Positions 17,681-26,938 are shown, numbered from the stretch's first letter. The stretch is 64,000 bases of DNA from Pseudoalteromonas aliena SW19 (GCF_014905615.1 NZ_AQGU01000025.1:310001-374000); one strand, 5' to 3'. Notes: a model not told the origin generated them from the letters alone. Numbers and translations are program-made.

Positions 17681-18508
17681 ATGCAATCTAACTTGGTATC
17701 AGAACAGTTTAAACAGCAAGGCTTTGTATTAATTAAACAATTAATTGAACCTAGTACAATTGCTAAACTTAAAAATTATTGTCAATACTTAGATGATGAG
17801 GCAAAGTCACACTACTTTTTAGGACAATCACTCGATAATATTGCCATCACCCAAAATGCGGATACCCCATATATATCGCGTATCAATTCACTCTTTCTGT
17901 TTAAACCTCAATTCGCTTGCTTATTAGCACATACTAAACTCATGAATTACGTTGAAGCTTTAATTGGTGAACCCGCTTTACCGACCTATGAATCAATTGT
18001 AATTAAGCATTCACAAGATACGCACGGTTTTGATTGGCACCGTGATATGCCCGTAAGTACGCAAACACCAATTATAACTGTAGGTATATATTTAGATGAC
18101 GCAAAAGCAGAACATGGGGCTTTAAAGGTGATCCCTCGCTCTCATTGTAGCCCATTAAGTGTGTGCGATATAAAACGCCAGTTAACAAATTCGGAGTTAA
18201 AGAGCTTAGATGTTACAGCCTGTGCAGGAGACGTAATAATACATCATGTAAATACAGTTCATTCATCAGCAAGGCAGGAAGCCCAAGCAATACGCAGAAC
18301 TATATACTTTGAATTTAGGGCTTTATCGCACCTTACCAATAATCCGATATTTCCAAATGAATGGATTAAAAAGCGCCAAGCACTCATGAAGAACATACAA
18401 ACACTCAGCGCAAAACACCTTCAACATGATATACAGCTACCCAGTGATTTTTATGAAACGCAAATACAAATGGAGGCGGCAGAATATTGTATCGAGTTTA
18501 CCAAATGA
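17681..18508 (+). CDS. Phytanoyl-CoA dioxygenase (PhyH) family protein
   Basis: This 275-aa Fe(II)/2-oxoglutarate dioxygenase has an HxD pair at H120/D122 (FDWHRDMP), a distal His near 194 (HHVNTVHSSA) and an Arg near 205-206 for 2-oxoglutarate. PhyH-family bacterial enzymes hydroxylate diverse small molecules such as ectoine, aliphatic acids and antibiotics. Nothing adjacent identifies the substrate. AAAGGA precedes the ATG at good spacing. A repeat fragment begins 20 bp after the stop. Confidence 0.85.
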   Translation: MQSNLVSEQFKQQGFVLIKQLIEPSTIAKLKNYCQYLDDEAKSHYFLGQSLDNIAITQNADTPYISRINSLFLFKPQFACLLAHTKLMNYVEALIGEPALPTYESIVIKHSQDTHGFDWHRDMPVSTQTPIITVGIYLDDAKAEHGALKVIPRSHCSPLSVCDIKRQLTNSELKSLDVTACAGDVIIHHVNTVHSSARQEAQAIRRTIYFEFRALSHLTNNPIFPNEWIKKRQALMKNIQTLSAKHLQHDIQLPSDFYETQIQMEAAEYCIEFTK

Positions 18509-18527
18509 GTACTCTGTTTATATTTGC

Positions 18528-18612
18528 GCATTTATGCTGCGTTATCGCCTATTTATGGGGAACAACACCATAGGCTCTGCCTTGCCTAAATACCAAACGT
18601 CTGCTGCAAATT
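18528..18612. repeat. Fragment of the same repeat family as the 53.3-kb MITE
   Basis: About 85 bp matches 53413-53503 with a few substitutions and small indels. Shared stretches include GCATTTATGCTGCGTTATCG, CGCCTATTTATG, TAGGCTCTGCCTTGCCTAAA and TGCTGCAAATT. The terminal inverted repeats present at 53 kb are absent here, so this is a decayed end fragment. Confidence 0.85.
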
Positions 18613-18643
18613 AAACCACTAAAGTTATTGTCACTTGTTTTTA

Positions 18644-18931
18644 TTAAACGTGATTAAATAACAGTTCAGCATAACGTGTCATTGGTACATTTATTATTCT
18701 TTGTAACGCGATTGCTTTATCAAATAATTCATCTTTACTCAATGAAGGTATATTATTGTTAAATGCAAAAATAATTTTATTACCACCTTCTATCATAAAA
18801 CTAAGAATGTGTCCTTCAAACTCTTTATCAAGCAATTGGTCAAACTTCTCTCGTTGTCCAACTTTCGTATGGCAAATATTGAGTACGAGAACGCCATCAA
18901 AAGTAAGCGCATTTTTACAATCACGTAAGTA
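18644..18931 (-). pseudogene. C-terminal fragment of a spermidine synthase-like methyltransferase-fold protein, cut by IS3
   Basis: About 95 codons remain. The reading frame enters from the IS3 terminal repeat, which supplies the apparent first residues. The genuine part has LTFDGVLVLNICHT and GGNKIIFAFNN, resembling the C-terminal half of spermidine synthase-like Rossmann methyltransferases. The N-terminal SAM-binding part is missing and is not found on the far side of the IS. Family assignment is tentative. Confidence 0.6.
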
Positions 18932-19008
18932 TGTAGTGGTACAGTGATTTTGGCCACCCATTAAGAAAGAAATGTTATGCTAATAAGCATACAAATTTGG
19001 GTGAAAAA

Positions 19009-20189
<1,181 letters not shown>

Positions 20190-20197
20190 CCACTACA

Positions 20198-20866
20198 TAT
20201 TGCGCTTTTTATTTAAAGGAAAGCAGGCTCAAAACAGTCGACTTCTTTAATCAACATAATTCCCGCTATCCACTCATTAATGAAAAGCGGATAAAAGAAA
20301 TAAAGGATGCAGAAATACTCACCGATGATATGGCGGTGATCACGCCAAACTTATTGCTTATTGAATGCCTCGTTCCGCAACTTAAACAGCTGATGTTGGC
20401 AATAACACGATTTGATGATGAAATTAAAACACTTTATAAGCAACATGCAGATCGCGCTATTTTTGATAGTTTACCAGGTGCAGGCCCACAATTAGCACCT
20501 CGACTATTAGCCGCTATGGGGTCAAATCGTGACCGCTATAAGTGCGCCGCTGACATACAAAAATACGCAGGCATTGCCCCTGTTACCGAACGCAGTGGCA
20601 AAAAGGAATGGATACACTGGCGGTACTCATGCACTAAATTTTTAAGGCAAACATTTGTGGAATGGGCAGGATTATCTGTACGTTATTCATTTTGGGCTAA
20701 AGCATCGTTACTTGGCCACGATAGTTGGCAGCAAGAAGCCAAAGGAAAACCCCATAATACCATCATCAGATCATTGGCATTTAAGTGGATACGAATCCTA
20801 TTTAGGTGCTGGAAAACACATACGCCCTACGATGAATCAACTTACTTTAACTGCATTGAAAAGTAA
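20198..20866 (+). pseudogene. C-terminal remnant of an IS110-family transposase
   Basis: About 220 codons remain of an IS110-type (Transposase_20) protein, from YLKESRLKTVDFFNQHNSRY through SLPGAGPQLAPRLLAAMG, QKYAGIAPVTERSGK and the final TPYDESTYF. The N-terminal DEDD catalytic domain is gone because the IS3 right end sits at its boundary. The missing half is not found to the left of IS3. The element end abuts a half attC site, in line with IS110/IS1111 relatives that target attC. Confidence 0.88.
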
Positions 20867-20888
20867 GGGCTGCATTGAAAAGTAAGGG
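20851..20888. repeat. 19-bp tandem repeat at the IS110 remnant end
   Basis: Two perfect adjacent copies of CTGCATTGAAAAGTAAGGG span the transposase stop codon. They may mark slippage or the insertion boundary of the IS110-type element. Confidence 0.9.
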
Positions 20889-20962
20889 ATCACCGCTGTT
20901 AAAATTTGCGGTGGAAAGTGAGCTTTAGCACTTGCTGCCCACCTCAGGGCGTGTTGTTAGCT
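20889..20962 (-). other. Half attC site (integron recombination site), interrupted by the IS110 remnant
   Basis: Read on the minus strand, the site begins AGCTAAC (20962-20956) directly after the cassette gene stop. It continues AACACGCCCTGAGGTGGGCAG, a layout like long marine attC sites, and reaches a central hairpin (CACCGC / GCGGTG, 20892-20914). The matching second half, which should end in GTTRRRY, is missing; IS110 sequence follows instead. Confidence 0.6.
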
Positions 20963-21730
20963 TTAATTTTTTATGGGAAATGAATAAACTTCAATCTGAC
21001 TAAGTTCATTGTTGGGTACAATACTTAAATTGTTAGGAAAATCATAAACGCCAAATTGCGAATCTTTCTCTCTAAAAATAACTAAGCGTCCTTCTTTTAA
21101 TTGCTCTTGAGAATCAATTCCTGGTATCACAAAGCCCCCATTAGAATTAATCTCAAACGATTCAGAGTTTTTAACAGAATGGAGAATATAAAGGCCTTCT
21201 TTTTGATCTAACATGTAAAAGGCAGATATGTAATTTAATGGATTTATATCCTTATTAAAAGAAACTGTTCCTTTAATTGCATACTTTTCACCAATTTTTT
21301 CAATTGTGATATTTTCGATATTATTTACAGCCCTAGCTGCTGAAAGGGGCAATAAGTATCTATTATTTGTTATGTCTCCAATAAATCCTTTTAGTGGAGA
21401 CATAACAGATGCATATATTGCTATTAGTATTAAAAATGTGAAGGTATATACAATACCATCCCCTGTTGAAGTTTCACTGTTTAAGCGGTATAGCTTTATC
21501 CCATTCCAAAGCACTAAAAAAATTCCCACTAAAATCATTACAAAAATAGAATAAACAAGTATAGCCACTATAAATTCTGGGCCACTAAATCCAACCCCTG
21601 TAACTTCACTCAAAAAAGGTCCAGCCACAAATGTGGCAACAGAGACCCCCAAAATAGTTGCTATATCAGCAAAAGTAGCTAATTTTGAAAGTGGTGATGC
21701 CTCTTCAAACTCTTTTATTACATTTTTCAA
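20963..21730 (-). CDS. Integron cassette gene: membrane protein of unknown function
   Basis: This 255-aa protein has three predicted membrane helices (about 20-42, 52-76 and 90-112). The C-terminal soluble domain is probably beta-rich, with VSFNKDINPLNYISAFYML and GGFVIPGIDSQEQLKEG. I recognise no family. It is oriented like the other cassettes, its stop codon touches attC core AGCTAAC (20962), and the complementary core GTTAGCT lies 48 bp before its start (21784-21778, minus strand). It is therefore bounded as a single cassette. Confidence 0.75.
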   Translation of the reverse strand: MKNVIKEFEEASPLSKLATFADIATILGVSVATFVAGPFLSEVTGVGFSGPEFIVAILVYSIFVMILVGIFLVLWNGIKLYRLNSETSTGDGIVYTFTFLILIAIYASVMSPLKGFIGDITNNRYLLPLSAARAVNNIENITIEKIGEKYAIKGTVSFNKDINPLNYISAFYMLDQKEGLYILHSVKNSESFEINSNGGFVIPGIDSQEQLKEGRLVIFREKDSQFGVYDFPNNLSIVPNNELSQIEVYSFPIKN

Positions 21731-21777
21731 TTTTTGTCCTTAATTCTATTAAACATATGCCAAATTCTGATATTTAA

Positions 21778-21810
21778 AGCTAACGAGCCTGTAGATTAAC
21801 TCGTTTTTTT
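21778..21810. terminator. Hairpin with T-run overlapping a cassette core site
   Basis: On the plus strand AACGAG (21782-21787) pairs with CTCGTT (21800-21805), followed by a run of T to 21810, which resembles a terminator. On the minus strand the same place gives GTTAGCT, a plausible right core of a preceding attC whose left part is lost. Both readings are possible. Confidence 0.45.
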
Positions 21811-21849
21811 ATTTATTTTTATTGATAAACAAACCATAGCTGAGTTCCT

Positions 21850-23560
21850 ATTTTGATTCAATCGATTACTGTATTTTATGCAGAATATAAAGTGGGAGTT
21901 TGGTATTGTTTTAACTGGCGTTTTGGAAGGATTTACGGGTGTTTCAGTGGCTTTATTTTGGCTTGAAAGGGGTTGCCTCTCTTTAATGCATTGTGTTTTG
22001 TAGCTTTTCTATATTATGAACAAGGCAATACAATTGCCATTGCGCATTCACTTTCGCTTGACCCCGTAAGGTCAATTTATTCATCCCTTTATTCACTGTA
22101 ATGTTCCCGAACACCGGCTCAATACAGCCGAGCCGTTTGCTGTATTGTCGTCGTCCGATTGGGCTGTCTATTTTAACTTTCATTTTATCGATATAGCTTA
22201 GCTTTTTGCGTGATTCATTATTTATAAACTGCACCTGTCGCCCCGTTTTAATGGGTGGCTTTCGCATGCATTGTTGTTGTAGTGGGCAGGTTTTACAGTC
22301 TCTTAAATAACCACAGAATCGCGTGTATTGCTGGTTATGGCTGTTTACATTGACCCCGCTTCGCCACATGGTATTGCCAGCAGGGCAGCGGCATGTTTGC
22401 GTTGCCTCATCATAATGAAAATCGTCTGAGGTAAATAATCGTGGCTTGCCTTTACTGCGTTTTAGTCGACGCTTTTCTTGCTCTGTTTCGTATGTTTCGC
22501 TGTCTTTAAACAGCGGATTTCGTTTTCTAAATTGGTTATCCGCAATGTAGGTATCGAACCCACTTTTCGCCATATATTCAAGGTTCACTTCGCTGTTAAA
22601 CCCACTGTCTGCGGTGAATTTAAAATTTAATCGTGTACTCGTCTTTGGGTTTGTCAGTGTTTAATTTATCGAGCTGTTGTTTTAATTGCTTAACAGCTGG
22701 CTGTAGAGTTTGTTGCTCACCCACTGAGCCCCACGCTTGTGCTTGCAGGATGATTTGGTGTTTATCGTCATTAATCGCGATGCCGTTGTAGCCTTGAATT
22801 GTCCCTTTTGACGTGGTCATTTTCGCACTATCTGGATCAGTGATATTACTTTTAACAGGCTTGCCTTTACTGCCTATTTTTTCTTTGTGAGTGGCTAAGA
22901 ACTCGGTAATTTTACCTGCACTTTTATCTAGCTTTTCTTTTTGTTTTAAATCCTGAGTTATCAATTCTTCGCCCAGCCCATCTTGTGATTGGTGGCGTTC
23001 AATAATACGTTTGCTTGCGCGTTCTAGTTTTGCTTTTTTGCGACCTAACTCATCGAATGTGCCACTCCACTCTTTACTCGCATTGGACTTTAATTTACAC
23101 CCATCAATGGCAAACATGTTACGGCCTATCAAGCCTTCTTCATCACATATCATCAGCACTTGCGTAAAAAGCGGCTCAATCTGTTCATGCATTTTAGCCA
23201 CAAAACCCGCTATAGATGTGTAATGCGGCTGGATATCACCCGACACACTCATAAATAAAATATTATGCTCGCAAGCCTTTGCAATCCGACGGCTACTGAT
23301 CAAACCATGTGCATAGCCCAGTAAAATAATCTTTAGCATTACCGAAGGTGGATACGCCGCCGCGCCCGTTTTGTCATTGTTGTACCACGCGTCAAATCCC
23401 GATAAATCGAGTTTATTTTCGACAATATAACAAAGGGCATACTCAAAAGTGCCAGGCAGAATTTGCTCAGCGAAATTGATAGGAATGAATTTATTTTGAC
23501 AGGATAAGTCAGGCTTGTAGTTAGCCATAACAGTTTACCGTGGGTGAATAATATCTATTA
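21850..23560 (-). mobile_element. IS1182-family insertion sequence (approximate limits)
   Basis: The element carries the split IS1182 transposase. It sits between attC2 and the membrane-protein cassette, interrupting the array. I could not identify terminal inverted repeats or a target duplication with confidence, so the boundaries are estimates of the transposase gene plus short flanks. Confidence 0.55.
21983..23528 (-). pseudogene. IS1182-family transposase split by a frameshift
   Basis: Two adjacent minus-strand frames make one IS1182-type transposase of about 510 aa. The upstream part (23528-22620, 302 aa) has the PPSVMLKIILLGYAHG and MFAIDGCKLKSNASKEW segments. The downstream part (to 21983) has the cysteine-rich FCGYLRDCKTCPLQQQC and the C-terminal RRQYSKRLGCIEPVFGNI. 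The frames separate at AAATTTTAA (22619-22627). Removing one T would read on as KFTADSGFNSEVNLEYM, which contains the expected DSG motif. A single-base insertion in the T-run is the simplest cause. Confidence 0.87.
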
Positions 23561-23645
23561 GATCACAGCGAACAGATGGATTCAAGGTTAAAAAGCAATC
23601 AATTTGAAATAGTAGAATACGTTCCTAAAAAGAGTAATTCTACAG

Positions 23646-23747
23646 CCTCAACGCCCGCAGCAACAGTGAAAGAAAGTGGCGACCGCTTTGCGGCTCTTTG
23701 CAAAGCGGGTGACGCTTACTGGAATCTGCTGCCTGCGTTTGTTAGCG
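23646..23747 (-). other. attC recombination site of the second cassette
   Basis: On the minus strand the site starts CGCTAAC (23747-23741), overlapping the cassette gene stop, and ends GTTGAGG (23652-23646). Inner arms pair imperfectly (AACGC..GCAGCA with TGCTGC..GCGTT), and the centre holds a strong GC hairpin (CCGCTTTGC / GCAAAGCGG). At about 100 bp it resembles long VCR-type sites. The terminal core is degenerate from the GTTRRRY consensus. Confidence 0.65.
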
Positions 23748-24128
23748 AATACTTTCATAGACACTTGGAGCCTCCCAGGCCAAAACATTAACGCAGTAAT
23801 TACAACCAACAATAAAGAATTCGATTAAGTCAGAATTGCTAGACGAAAGGAACCCCTTTCGGTTCCTCTCTTGATCAAGCCAGCCACTACAAGATATTTT
23901 GTATAGCCAGCCATTATTTGTTGAGCATGACGGCCAGAACTCAAGCAAGTCACCCTCATCTAAAACACGGAAGCCAGCAGGGCTATCAAAAGAAAGGTCA
24001 ATCCGCTGGCCGTCAATCTGTACGGTAACCACTAAAGTCTCAATATCAAAATCAATATTGATAATTTCAATACTCTCATCCTGATCTAGGGGAGACTCAA
24101 GCGCCACACACTCCATCAACTTCTCCAA
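23742..24128 (-). CDS. Integron cassette gene: small acidic protein of unknown function
   Basis: This 128-aa acidic soluble protein looks mostly beta, with IEIINIDFDIETLVVTVQIDG, FRVLDEGDLLEFWP and an internal GWLYKISCSGWLDQE. There is no signal peptide. No family recognised; proteins of this style are common single-gene cassettes and some resemble immunity proteins, but no toxin is adjacent. The ATG lies 14 bp after attC1 with GGAGAAG upstream, and the stop overlaps attC2, so it fills one whole cassette. Confidence 0.8.
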   Translation of the reverse strand: MEKLMECVALESPLDQDESIEIINIDFDIETLVVTVQIDGQRIDLSFDSPAGFRVLDEGDLLEFWPSCSTNNGWLYKISCSGWLDQERNRKGFLSSSNSDLIEFFIVGCNYCVNVLAWEAPSVYESIR

Positions 24129-24141
24129 TATAATTTCGTAT

Positions 24142-24201
24142 CGCTAACGCCAGCATAAAGCGCGTGAGGAACGAACGTCGATTTTTATGCTTTTGTTAAG
24201 C
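24142..24201 (-). other. attC recombination site of the first cassette (60 bp)
   Basis: On the minus strand the site starts with core GCTTAAC (24201-24195), which contains the preceding gene's TAA stop, and ends with GTTAGCG (24148-24142). Inner arms AGCATAAA and TTTATGCT pair perfectly, and the TTTATGCTGGCGTTAG end is typical of attC. The length and symmetry are canonical. Confidence 0.87.
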
Positions 24202-25557
24202 ATTTATTACGCCCTCAGATAATTTAAGCAATTCAGCTTGATCCGCTATTATTTTCCTATTTTCAACAGCCTCACTATATAACTCAACAAGGTTTATTAT
24301 ATCATCAGCGCTCATTAATCCCTGTTCTTTTGCAGACAGTACTGTTTCAATAATTTTATTAACGAGCAATTTAGACCTAATATTACTAACCCTTTCTATA
24401 AGAAAAAAAGCTTGCGCGTTACTAGGACTGCATTCAACTTCGTCCCAGAAGTGTTCCATAGCTTCGATAACCCCAAACTGTCGACGTTCGAAGCGCACTG
24501 AGGAAATATAAATATCGAGAATTAGATCCTTGCTGAATACACTTGTAATCCAAGGAGCCAATGCTAGCTCAATAAATTTCCGCCGCTTTGTCTTACTTAA
24601 ATTTGTAATGAAGAGCGTTCGAGTGAGCTGCTGGACAATAGTTGAACCTCCAGATCGAGGCTTTATTTTAATTACACCCAATAGGCTTCTCGCAAGCGAC
24701 TTATAACTAATACCAGAGTGGCTATAGAAGTCTTTATCTTCTATAAAAATGAGAAATTTCTTTATGTTCTTAGTAGAAACTTTAAGTCTATCAGTCTCGT
24801 AAACTGCTAATTTTGCACGATAAACAATGTACTCAATGTTTTCAGTTAATGGCAACCCTATAATCCGAGATATAAACTTGTAAAATAAAAGTCTCGATGT
24901 TTCATGCGTATCAAGCAAGGATGAACGATAGATCATCATTGCAAGGGCAGACCAAGTAAATCCCATTAACAAAATAAAGATAGAGTTAAATTCAGATGAG
25001 AAAACACTGGGGTTTTGTTTTATAAAGTAGGCACTTAAAAACAACACTACAGAGCTGGAAATAATGGAAATAATCCAGAATGGGTACGCAGCATATGTCA
25101 GCCACCCGGGAAACAACCTTAAGGCAAGGGGTTGATCCGCTCCTTCGACTCTCCAGTTGGGCAAAAGAAGCTGGATATTTCCGTAGCTTAATCCTAACAT
25201 CCGCCTCAAAATAATGACTTTTCTTCCTGAAAATATTATTGCCCGCTGCCGGTCAGAAAAATACTTTAGACTGATGAAAGAAAAGCTACTAATTATAGAT
25301 AATAGAATTAATGAAATAATATATGGGGGGATAATTCCATTAAAAACAGTAATTAGTTGACTTGATGAACCAACCAATAACGAACCTAATGCTGCAGATG
25401 AGACAAGCGTTACATTTGATGCATTTAGGAAAACTCGTTCTTCTGACTCTAGATTTTTAGCTGCAACCTTATACTCTTCCAAAGCTATATCGCGATCATC
25501 AAAATGGTAAGTAGGAAAATGCTGCCGCCACCCTTTTTTATAGTCTTCTTCGATCAA
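24196..25557 (-). CDS. First integron cassette: multi-pass membrane protein with GT51 peptidoglycan glycosyltransferase domain
   Basis: This 453-aa protein has four predicted membrane helices (about 48-66, 74-97, 154-178 and 191-211). A glycosyltransferase-51 domain follows (about 240-375) with the family motifs in order: IEDKDFYSHSGI (catalytic-type Glu273), SGGSTIVQQLTRTLF (302-316), RRKFIE (Glu330) and SKDLILDIYISSV. GT51 domains polymerise lipid II into glycan strands in the periplasm. There is no transpeptidase domain. The start is TTG, 21 bp after core site GTTAAGC, with GGAAA upstream. A GT51 enzyme with this membrane layout as a mobile cassette is unusual; its role may be competition, phage defence or wall remodelling, all inference. 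Confidence 0.8.
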   Translation of the reverse strand: MIEEDYKKGWRQHFPTYHFDDRDIALEEYKVAAKNLESEERVFLNASNVTLVSSAALGSLLVGSSSQLITVFNGIIPPYIISLILLSIISSFSFISLKYFSDRQRAIIFSGRKVIILRRMLGLSYGNIQLLLPNWRVEGADQPLALRLFPGWLTYAAYPFWIISIISSSVVLFLSAYFIKQNPSVFSSEFNSIFILLMGFTWSALAMMIYRSSLLDTHETSRLLFYKFISRIIGLPLTENIEYIVYRAKLAVYETDRLKVSTKNIKKFLIFIEDKDFYSHSGISYKSLARSLLGVIKIKPRSGGSTIVQQLTRTLFITNLSKTKRRKFIELALAPWITSVFSKDLILDIYISSVRFERRQFGVIEAMEHFWDEVECSPSNAQAFFLIERVSNIRSKLLVNKIIETVLSAKEQGLMSADDIINLVELYSEAVENRKIIADQAELLKLSEGVINA

Positions 25558-25766
25558 CGTTCGATTTCCATTATATTGCTTAACAATTTTATAGTGCGCT
25601 CATCGCGCATATATCTGCCAATGTCACGCTCATGTATTCAATAATTCTTTTTTAACAAATAACTTAACACATTGCTATATATAATTTTTTATTAGCACTC
25701 AAACTCTCAATAAAAGACAAAATGCGCTCGTCGCTCATTTTCTTGAATATGGGTGCAGCACAACTG
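25558..25766. other. Integron recombination platform (attI region) between intI and the first cassette
   Basis: The spacer holds no gene. On the minus strand a consensus core GTTAAGC occurs at 25584-25578, 21 bp before the first cassette start, and is the likely attI/attC junction. A second match, GTTAAGT, lies near 25674. The divergence of intI (rightwards) and cassettes (leftwards) is the standard integron layout. The precise attI extent and cassette promoter cannot be set by eye. Confidence 0.65.
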
Positions 25767-25786
25767 TACTGTATATAAATACAGTA
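25767..25786. promoter_or_regulatory. LexA box (SOS operator) of intI
   Basis: TACTGTATATAAATACAGTA matches the LexA consensus CTGT-N8-ACAG exactly and is nearly the ideal 20-mer. It lies 14 bp before the intI ATG. Integron integrases are known to be SOS-induced through such a site. Confidence 0.92.
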
Positions 25787-25800
25787 TTATTAATGGTAAT

Positions 25801-26751
25801 ATGAAAACACGTTCTCCATTTTTAAATTATATAGCCGATTATATGTTGGTACGTCAGTATTCATTACGCACCGTAGATACTTACCTAAGATGGATTGCAT
25901 CTTATATCCATTTTCATAATAAACGCCATCCCGCCTCAATGGGAGACATTATCGTATTCGCCTGAAAGCTTCTATGCACATTCAATATTTTTGCGACTGC
26001 ACTCAATTCATTGTCATTTTTATACAAGCACATAATAAAAAACGAACTTTCATTAAATTTAAATTTTGCCCGTAGTAAAAAACAAGCAAAGCTCCCTGTC
26101 GTGATGACCCCAGAGGAAGTTAAAATGTTGATGGCTCATTTAAATAAGCGCTATTATTTAATTGCAGCCCTTATGTATGGAAGTGGTTTAAGAGTAATGG
26201 AAGCGGTGCAATTAAGGGTGAAAGATATTGATTTTGATTATAAATGTATTCAAGTATGGAATGGCAAAGGAAATAAACATCGTATTGTAACGCTCGCTAC
26301 AGAGCTGATCTCTATGCTGAGAACTCAAATTTTAAACGTTGATGACTACCTAAAGCTTGATTTAAATAACACTAAATATGCCGGCGCGTGGATGCCATAT
26401 GCCTTAACAAAAAAATATCCTTCAGCCGCAAAAACACTAGCATGGCAGTATTTATTTCCTTCTCATATGTTAAGTTCAGATCCTCAAAGTGGTGAAATAA
26501 GGCGACATCATTTTCATCACTCTTGTATTAGAAAAGAGGTTAAAAAAGCCGTCCAAAAATCAGGGTTAACAAAAATAATAACACCTCATACATTAAGGCA
26601 CTCTTTTGCTACTCATCTACTGCAAAATGGCGCTGATATACGCACAGTACAAACACAACTAGGTCACAGCGACGTGCGTACCACACAAATATATACCCAT
26701 GTACTACAACAAGGTGCTAATGGTGTTGTTAGCCCTTTTTCAAGATTATAA
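25801..26751 (+). pseudogene. intI: Integron integrase IntI, inactivated
   Basis: This tyrosine recombinase catalyses attI x attC exchange. The N-terminal part (MKTRSPFLNYIADYMLVRQY) and C-terminal part (from SFLYKHIIKNEL) are recognisable and in the same frame. Between about 25945 and 26005 the sequence holds a TGA stop, and the expected residues are spread over shifted frames, so there are probably two indels plus a small deletion. The catalytic half is intact: Arg in GSGLRVMEAVQLR, HTLRH, LGHSDVRTT and Tyr in IYTHV. The IntI-specific insertion is present (WMPYALTKKYPSAAKTLAW), which separates it from XerC/D. Confidence 0.92.
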
Positions 26752-26756
26752 ATATC

Positions 26757-26861
26757 TCAGTAACAAGGCAAAAATTTAGTTATATTGTTTGTCTATATGA
26801 GAAGTTTTTAACGCAGTTAATTAGAACGCTAAAATGTTCTACGCTTTAATTCAACGGGTAT
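26757..26861. repeat. Partial MITE, same family as 57863-58024
   Basis: Shared blocks with the right half of the 57.9-kb element include AACAAGGC, TTTGT.CTATAT, TTTTTAACG.CGTTA and AACGCTA.AATG, ending in GGTAT. The left terminal repeat is missing. It sits between the intact intI tail and a diverged second copy of that tail. Confidence 0.7.
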
Positions 26862-26863
26862 CC

Positions 26864-26928
26864 TACTCATGTTTTACAACAAAAATGCCAACGCCGTTAT
26901 TAGTCCTTTTTCAAGATTATAAATCTCC
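26864..26928 (+). pseudogene. Second, diverged copy of the intI 3' end
   Basis: This stretch aligns with 26695-26756: both read TAC.CATGT..TACAACAA, then a run ending CCTTTTTCAAGATTATAAAT. Scattered substitutions and one base change of frame mean it no longer encodes the tail. It is a relic of a second integrase allele or a divergent duplication, separated from the first by the partial MITE. Confidence 0.8.
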
Positions 26929-26938
26929 TTATTTAAAC

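Noticed and set aside
20945..20956. Shared AGGGCGTGTTG between the half attC and the 53-kb MITE ends
   Set aside because: The match stops at 11 bases, and the attC context explains the sequence, so there is no common origin.
23576..23791. 71-aa plus-strand frame in the integron
   Set aside because: It runs through the attC2 site and into the end of the cassette gene on the other strand, so it is chance coding.
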